Below, in pieces: positions 13,853-17,297 of a DNA stretch of 17,297 bases. Position 1 is the stretch's first letter; each line of letters starts with the position of its first letter. The translations under genes were made by a program, and so were the position numbers. This DNA is from CAZFAT01 sp964517075. GTDB taxonomy: Bacteria > Acidobacteriota > Vicinamibacteria > Vicinamibacterales > SCN-69-37. The notes below the pieces were generated by a model that was given only the letters and a program-made list of their open reading frames with translations, made no database searches and was not told the origin of the DNA. The stretch covers positions 1 to 17,297 of the forward strand of contig CAZFAT010000362.1 in assembly GCA_964517075.1 (NCBI GenBank), read 5' to 3'.

Positions 13853-14404
13853 GATCGTTTCGAACGCCGAAACGAGATCGCTTTGACTGAGCGCCTCCTC
13901 GAGCAGGCGGAGCATGTGGCGAATGCTCGCCGCGTCCAGCGTGGGTCCGTGAAGCCGCCAGAGCGCGGTCGCGTCCTCGAGATCCTTGGGCCGACCGGCC
14001 AGGATCTTCGCGACGATCAGATCGGCCCGCGCGATGAACGGCGCACGAGTGCCCCCGACGTCCACGGTGACCGCCCGATCCAGGAACTCGTCCTCGAGCC
14101 CCGAGCCGGCGAGCACGACGTCGAGCGGCATCCCCGTCGAGTCGTGGATGAAGGGCATGACGCGCGTGCGCCGGACGAAGTCCTCATCGTCGACGCGGAG
14201 CGTGAAGCCGGCCGCGCGCATCTCCTGGACGAAGCGGGTCGGGTCGTCGGGCATCAGTGCCACCGTCACATCGACGTCGGCGCTGAGCCGCGGCACGCCA
14301 TGCACGATGACCGCCTGGGCGCCGAACACGTACCACCGGCCCCAGCGGGCGAGGACCGGCGCCAGCGCCGCCAGCAGCTCACGCGCGGCGGGTGGCACCG
14401 GCAC
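13835..14404 (-). CDS. Module B nucleotidyltransferase (AbiEii-like minimal NTase)
   Basis: A 189-aa protein. FGAQAVIVHG (G28-A29) followed by PRLSADVDVTV (D43, D45) and PLDVVLAG (D94) gives the NTase carboxylate triad. The GRPKDLEDA motif near the C-terminus is typical of stand-alone NTases often labelled AbiEii/AbiGii-like. A much longer in-frame reading to 14548 exists, but it lies across the preceding small gene with no NTase homology. GTG 14404, or GTG 14398, is therefore taken as the start. It overlaps the end of the small partner gene by about 26 nt, suggesting coupled translation. The target is unknown. Confidence 0.85.
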   Translation of the reverse strand: MPVPPAARELLAALAPVLARWGRWYVFGAQAVIVHGVPRLSADVDVTVALMPDDPTRFVQEMRAAGFTLRVDDEDFVRRTRVMPFIHDSTGMPLDVVLAGSGLEDEFLDRAVTVDVGGTRAPFIARADLIVAKILAGRPKDLEDATALWRLHGPTLDAASIRHMLRLLEEALSQSDLVSAFETIARPSR

Positions 14405-14633
14405 GGCGGAGGATCGCGGCCAGACGTACGTGCGCGCGGAGATCGGCGTCGCGCTCGACGGCGTCCGGCCACGCCGGGTCGCAGAGGCAGGCCTGGCGGC
14501 GGAGTTCCTCGGCGATGCGCAGGGCCTCGGCGGCGCCAAGACGGGCAATGCGTTCGCCCCAGTAGGCGTCCTTGCTGTCGCGCACCGCCTGCCAGTCCCG
14601 GGCGACGAACTCGCGAATGCCGCGGGTGATCAC
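14379..14633 (-). CDS. Module B small helical partner protein
   Basis: An 84-aa charged helical protein with the core REFVARDWQAVRDSKDAYW and a later RIAEELRRQ segment. It is the first gene of the module; the nucleotidyltransferase starts inside its last codons. The start is GTG 14633, because a TACAAT hexamer sits 6 nt upstream and the longer frame to 14954 has no protein-like sequence before it. I associate this sequence pattern with short uncharacterised proteins found next to NTase genes. It differs clearly from the module A partner. No enzymatic motif is visible, and a toxin-antitoxin-like role is only inferred from context. Confidence 0.75.
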   Translation of the reverse strand: MITRGIREFVARDWQAVRDSKDAYWGERIARLGAAEALRIAEELRRQACLCDPAWPDAVERDADLRAHVRLAAILRRAGATRRA

Positions 14634-14639
14634 GTGGTC

Positions 14640-14645
14640 ATTGTA
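14640..14645 (-). promoter_or_regulatory. -10 element of module B (leaderless start)
   Basis: On the minus strand TACAAT (14645-14640) is followed by exactly 6 nt and then the GTG at 14633. The expected first transcribed base coincides with the start codon, implying a leaderless mRNA. No clear -35 is seen. Confidence 0.5.
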
Positions 14646-14680
14646 CCGCCGCCCCTCATCGCCTGACCCGGACCGGCTCA

Positions 14681-14743
14681 GCGCCGGGCGGCAACCACTC
14701 GTACAGGCAGTGGCGCGCGATCCTCGCCAGCGGCCTGATGACG
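14681..14743 (+). pseudogene. Relic of the esterase 3' end
   Basis: This stretch matches 13671-13733, the final coding part of the second esterase, at about 51 of the first 60 positions. It preserves the codons for GGNHSY and QWRA, including the catalytic His. The similarity starts and stops abruptly and no open gene surrounds it. It is either the tail of a lost third paralog or a partial duplication. Confidence 0.75.
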
Positions 14744-15129
14744 CGGCGGCACAATTGCCGCGGGCTCGATGGCGCCAGTCCTGTCCCCGTCCACGTCGCA
14801 CTGGCTGACGGCCTGGTTCATCGTGGCCGCCGCGTTGCCGCGGGCATTGCTCGGCTGGCTCGCCTGGGCCGTGGCCGCCGGAGACGATGAGGCCGAGCGG
14901 CGTCGCGATCGGGCGGCCGACGCGGCGGTCGACTCTGGGGGCGGGCGTCACCATGGCCGCCGGCCCCCCGACGAGGAGCTCGCTCGTGACGCCGCATCGC
15001 CTACACGGCCGGCACCAGGACGCTCGAGCTCTGGGCGCACGAGCACTTCCTGCCGGCCGGGGGGGGGACGCGCGAGAGGCTCCTTCCAGCTACCTGGTCA
15101 TTGACGACGATGGGCCCACCGTCCTCAGT
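14744..15129. other. Apparently decayed intergenic region
   Basis: Together with the relics on either side this makes about 500 bp with no credible intact gene. Open frames here (for example 14769-15104 and 14887-15132) have poor composition and no recognisable domain. A CGGCA-CAAT-TGCCG hairpin occurs near its left end (14747-14760), and a G9 run lies at 15058-15067. It probably represents eroded coding DNA. Confidence 0.5.
14990..15058 (+). pseudogene. Probable relic of a PD40 beta-propeller C-terminus
   Basis: The plus frame beginning after a stop at 14987 reads RRIAYTAGTRTLELWAHEHF, then LPA. This has the shape of the last blade and tail of PD40 proteins. It resembles the end of the intact gene at 8101-10194 (SRIMASTQTMSKYELWTLDN). 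A missing base upstream could explain loss of the preceding PDG motif. No open gene surrounds it. Confidence 0.4.
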
Positions 15130-15157
15130 TGACTCATCATGATGAGTCATTTAGGCT
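15129..15157 (+). promoter_or_regulatory. Antitoxin promoter with 20-bp palindromic operator
   Basis: TTGACT (15129-15134) and TAGGCT (15152-15157) form -35/-10 elements with a 17-bp spacer. A perfect 20-bp palindrome (half-site TGACTCATCA, 15130-15149) covers the -35 and most of the spacer. The -10 ends 6 nt before the antitoxin ATG, so the mRNA would start at or next to the start codon. The layout fits autorepression by the RHH antitoxin. Confidence 0.75.
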
Positions 15158-15163
15158 CATGGC

Positions 15164-15421
15164 ATGGCTAAGCGCCTGCAGGTGCTGCTCGACGAGCGGG
15201 AGTTCCGCGAGTTCCGCCGGATCGCGCGCGCCAGGCGGATGACCGTCGCCGAGTGGGTCCGCCATGCGCTCCGCGCCGCCGGGCGCCTCGAGCCGGCCGG
15301 CGACGCCGCCGATCGCGTCGCACGCATCCGCGCGGCGGCGCGTCATGCGTTTCCGGCCGGCGACATCGACACGATGCTGGGCGAGATCGAACAGGGCTAC
15401 CTCGGCCGGCCGCGCCCGTGA
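15164..15421 (+). CDS. Ribbon-helix-helix antitoxin
   Basis: An 85-aa protein. The N-terminal 45 residues (KRLQVLLDEREFREFRRIAR, then MTVAEWVRHALR) fit a ribbon-helix-helix/CopG-type DNA-binding domain: a short beta-strand, a first helix and a second helix. The charged C-terminal half, with IDTMLGEIEQGYL, is the part expected to bind the toxin. Its stop overlaps the PIN toxin GTG (GTGA, 15418-15421). No Shine-Dalgarno site precedes the ATG, and the promoter sits directly upstream, so a leaderless message is likely. It probably binds the 20-bp palindrome at 15130-15149 and represses its own operon. VapB-like by context. Confidence 0.88.
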   Translation: MAKRLQVLLDEREFREFRRIARARRMTVAEWVRHALRAAGRLEPAGDAADRVARIRAAARHAFPAGDIDTMLGEIEQGYLGRPRP

Positions 15422-15816
15422 TCCTCGTCGATTCCAACGTGCCGATGTACCTGATCGGCGCGCCCCATCCTCACAAGATCGACAGTCAGCGGGCCCTGGA
15501 AGCGCTGGTGGCTGCCCGCGAGCGCCTCGTCACGGATGCCGAGGTCCTGCAGGAGATCCTCCATCGGTACGTCGCCATCGATCGCCGCGACGCCATCCAG
15601 CCGGCCTTCGATGTCCTTCTGGCGGTGGTTGACGACGTCCTGCCGATCGACCGCGCCACGGTGGAGCGGGCGAAGGGCGTCGTTCTGGGCCGCCACCACC
15701 TCTCAGCCCGCGATGCCATTCATGTCGCCGCGATGGAACAGCACGGCATCCGCCGGATCCTGAGCTTCGACACCGGCTTCGACGCCGTGCCAGGCATTGA
15801 ACGGCTTCGCGGCTAG
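15418..15816 (+). CDS. PIN-domain ribonuclease toxin (VapC-like)
   Basis: A 132-aa PIN-domain protein with the acidic quartet of the family: D5 in LVDSNVPMYL, E46 (or E42) in AEVLQEILHRY, D99 in ARDAIHVAAM and D118 in LSFDTGFD. It is the usual length for VapC-type toxins, which cleave specific RNAs in a metal-dependent way. The GTG start at 15418 overlaps the antitoxin stop by 4 nt; a longer reading to 15253 lies within the antitoxin gene and was rejected. It should be neutralised by the antitoxin just upstream. All key residues are intact, so it is probably active. Confidence 0.93.
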   Translation: MILVDSNVPMYLIGAPHPHKIDSQRALEALVAARERLVTDAEVLQEILHRYVAIDRRDAIQPAFDVLLAVVDDVLPIDRATVERAKGVVLGRHHLSARDAIHVAAMEQHGIRRILSFDTGFDAVPGIERLRG

Positions 15817-15836
15817 CCAGACGCCCGCCGGCGCGC

Positions 15837-16157
15837 TCAGACGATCTGCGACAGGTTCTCCGTGGCGATGCGTCGGAGCTTGAGGTAGCGGTTAGGGTCG
15901 AGATGGTCGCCCGTGCAGCCCGCGAGCAGCGACTCGCCAGTCGGCCCGAGCAGCTCTGCAAACCGATCCGGCCAGTGGCGCCGGAAGGCCGCGAGCCAGG
16001 CGGCCAGACACTCCCGTTCGTGTGGCGCAAGTGCGGTGGACGACACCGCGCGGAGCGCGCCGGTCACCGAGGCCACGTCGAGGGGCGCCGTGGGCGGCCG
16101 CCGGAGGGCGCGATCCGGCACGCCAGCCTCGCAGAGCACGTCCCAGGGCGTCGGCAT
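15837..16157 (-). CDS. Module C small protein divergent from nucleotidyltransferase
   Basis: A 106-aa protein starting at ATG 16157, 19 nt from the divergent nucleotidyltransferase start and converging with the PIN gene 20 nt away. The C-terminal part (ERECLAAWLAAFRRHWPDRF and NRYLKLRRIATENL) looks helical and protein-like. I do not recognise a family. No signal peptide, membrane segment or catalytic motif is seen. A competing plus-strand frame (15903-16697) has no domain and is considered a shadow. It may be the partner of the nucleotidyltransferase through the shared promoter, but that is inferred. Confidence 0.55.
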   Translation of the reverse strand: MPTPWDVLCEAGVPDRALRRPPTAPLDVASVTGALRAVSSTALAPHERECLAAWLAAFRRHWPDRFAELLGPTGESLLAGCTGDHLDPNRYLKLRRIATENLSQIV

Positions 16158-16162
16158 GCGAG

Positions 16163-16172
16163 TAGGATCCTA
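16163..16172. promoter_or_regulatory. Symmetric bidirectional promoter of module C
   Basis: The 10-bp palindrome TAGGATCCTA carries a TAGGAT -10 hexamer on each strand. On the plus strand it ends 8 nt before ATG 16177, and on the minus strand 9 nt before ATG 16157. Both messages would be leaderless or nearly so. The -35 regions are poor in both directions and lie inside the opposite gene. Confidence 0.5.
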
Positions 16173-16176
16173 GCCC

Positions 16177-16725
16177 ATGACGACCGACCTCGACGCGGTC
16201 CGGCTGGACGCCGTCGTCCAGCGCGTCGTGGACCGGCTCTCGGGGGACTGGCTGCTCGTGGGCGGCGCGCTGGTCGCGCTGTGGCTCGATGCTCGTCGGG
16301 TCACCGAGGACGTGGACCTCGTGGGCCTGGCCGGGACGGGCGCCGACCGCCTGTCGCTCCTGCGGCTCGCGTCGGATCTCGGTCTGCCGGTGGAGGCGCT
16401 CAACTCGGCGGCCGATTATTTCGTCTACCAGATTCCGGACTGGACGGATCAGATCGTCGTGTTCCGGACAGGGGCGGCCGGCCGCGTCTATCGACCGACG
16501 CCGACCCTGTTCCTGCTGCTCAAGCTCCGGCGCCTCTCGGGGCGCGATCTGGAAGACTGCCTGGAACTGCTTCGTCGGTGCCGGCAGGACGGCCTCGACG
16601 TCGACACACGACGGGTCGGCTCGGAGCTGGCCGCGCTCACCCCGGCCCCGGACTCCGCCCTGATGGCGCGCCGGCAACGACTGCAGGCGGCGATTGAAGA
16701 ACTGCCGGGCACTGCCCCACGCTGA
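16177..16725 (+). CDS. Module C nucleotidyltransferase-fold protein
   Basis: A 182-aa protein. LLVGGALVALWL (G29-G30) followed by RRVTEDVDLVGL (D45, D47) is the diagnostic start of a minimal nucleotidyltransferase domain. The third acidic residue is less clear; D91 in WTDQIVVF is a candidate. LFLLLKLRRLSGRDLEDCLELLR resembles the region after the catalytic domain in DUF6036-like proteins. It starts 19 nt from the divergent 106-aa gene and ends 93 nt before the second kinase. A less certain third carboxylate leaves open that it has lost catalysis. Likely function is the same general class as modules A and B, with an unknown target. Confidence 0.8.
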   Translation: MTTDLDAVRLDAVVQRVVDRLSGDWLLVGGALVALWLDARRVTEDVDLVGLAGTGADRLSLLRLASDLGLPVEALNSAADYFVYQIPDWTDQIVVFRTGAAGRVYRPTPTLFLLLKLRRLSGRDLEDCLELLRRCRQDGLDVDTRRVGSELAALTPAPDSALMARRQRLQAAIEELPGTAPR

Positions 16726-16818
16726 AGTCTGTCGCGAGCTGGGCTGCACCAGTTGGCAAGCGGCCCGCCCTCATGGTCAAACCGTGACACTTTGCTGCTA
16801 CCGTACGCGCGGCCAGAC

Positions 16819-17297
16819 GTGGGCTCGCAGACTTCGCAGCGCCCCCGGCGACTCGCCGCACTCTTCGTCGCGGCGACGGCGGTGCCGACCGCGGGACTCG
16901 TGTGGCTGAGCGTGCACCTGCTCGAGCAGGACCGGCAGCTGGCCTACCAGCAGCTTGGGGATCGCCTCGAGGGCGTCGTGGCCACGGTGGCGGCCGATCT
17001 GCGCCGGGACCTGGACACGCTGGATCTCGACGCGCTCGCGATACCGGAGGGCGCGGATGCCGTGCGGGTCGTGCTCGGGCGCGACGGCCTGATCGACCGC
17101 CGCGGCGCGCCGCTGCCGTTCGTGCCTCGTGGACGGCCCCCCGACGAGCCGGATCCCGAAATCTGGCGCGAGGGGGAGACCGCTGAACTCGCCGGCCGCC
17201 ATGCCGCCGCGCGCGTGCTCTACCGCCGCCTCGCGGCATCGGACAATCGCGCGATTCGCGCGGGCGCGCTCGTGCGCCTCGCGCGCGTCGAACGGCT
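16819..17297 (+). CDS. Second sensor histidine kinase, N-terminal part (runs off window)
   Basis: An open frame of 159 codons from GTG 16819 to the window end. It begins with an arginine-rich stretch and a membrane segment (RRLAALFVAATAVPTAGLVW) that aligns with residues 11-30 of the kinase at 5316. It later matches the same TPR-like sensor segment (ETAELAGRHAAARVLYRRLA, compared with EFRQRDADRAAAWYRTVA). The kinase domains lie beyond the window, so kinase function is inferred from the paralog. The GTG is chosen by alignment with the first kinase. No Shine-Dalgarno site and no convincing promoter precede it. Confidence 0.75.
   Translation, partial: MGSQTSQRPRRLAALFVAATAVPTAGLVWLSVHLLEQDRQLAYQQLGDRLEGVVATVAADLRRDLDTLDLDALAIPEGADAVRVVLGRDGLIDRRGAPLPFVPRGRPPDEPDPEIWREGETAELAGRHAAARVLYRRLAASDNRAIRAGALVRLARVER

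Noticed and set aside
14769..15132. Open frames in the gap between module B and the toxin pair
   Set aside because: One has a hydrophobic stretch near its start, but it becomes shadow-like and overlaps the PD40-like relic in another frame. There is no ribosome site.
15903..16697. 264-codon plus-strand open frame
   Set aside because: It spans the module C promoter and overlaps the nucleotidyltransferase in another frame. Its composition (Arg, Gly, Ala, Pro) is that of a shadow frame.
1..17297. CRISPR array, rRNA or intrinsic terminators with T-tracts
   Set aside because: No regularly spaced repeats, no rRNA-like sequence and no GC-rich hairpin followed by a T-run was seen.

Overview
The window is very GC-rich, and Shine-Dalgarno sites coexist with several promoters that sit almost directly on start codons. 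It carries PD40 beta-propeller proteins, a CehA/McbA-type hydrolase, a DinB-fold secreted protein, TPR-like sensor kinases and small nucleotidyltransferase gene pairs. Together these suggest an Acidobacteriota genome, probably near Vicinamibacteria. That placement is inferred from gene content only.

Layout. 1-416: a duplicated, hairpin-rich intergenic block, a broken tRNA relic and an intact tRNA-Arg(TCT) on the minus strand. 477-4193 (+): a secreted DinB-like protein, a small lipoprotein and a large secreted PHP-fold metallohydrolase with two EF-hand loops. 4327-5132 (-): nucleotidyltransferase module A (enzyme plus an 87-aa partner). 5316-13760 (+): a TPR-like sensor histidine kinase, an OmpR-type response regulator, a secreted PD40 protein and two tandem Fes/EsteraseD-type secreted hydrolases. 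13835-14633 (-): nucleotidyltransferase module B. 14634-15129: no intact gene, but two decayed gene tails, one from the esterase and one probably from a PD40 protein. 15164-15816 (+): an RHH antitoxin/PIN toxin pair. 15837-16725: divergent nucleotidyltransferase module C. 16819-end (+): the start of a second kinase paralogous to the first.

How it fits together. The kinase, regulator, PD40 protein and esterases look like a sensing unit followed by secreted envelope proteins. A second paralogous kinase begins 11.5 kb downstream. The interval between holds one toxin-antitoxin pair, two nucleotidyltransferase pairs and remnants of the same esterase and PD40 families. I read it as a duplicated signalling/secretion cassette that decayed and collected toxin-antitoxin-like modules.

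Most notable signals: (i) three differently arranged nucleotidyltransferase plus small-partner modules; (ii) a mosaic hairpin repeat that flanks the tRNA and also forms the last 40 codons of the kinase and the entry into the regulator gene; (iii) a perfect three-way-junction element at 10198-10262; (iv) promoters that are symmetric or lie directly on start codons, with a 20-bp palindrome over the antitoxin promoter. No CRISPR array, transposase, integrase or rRNA was seen.
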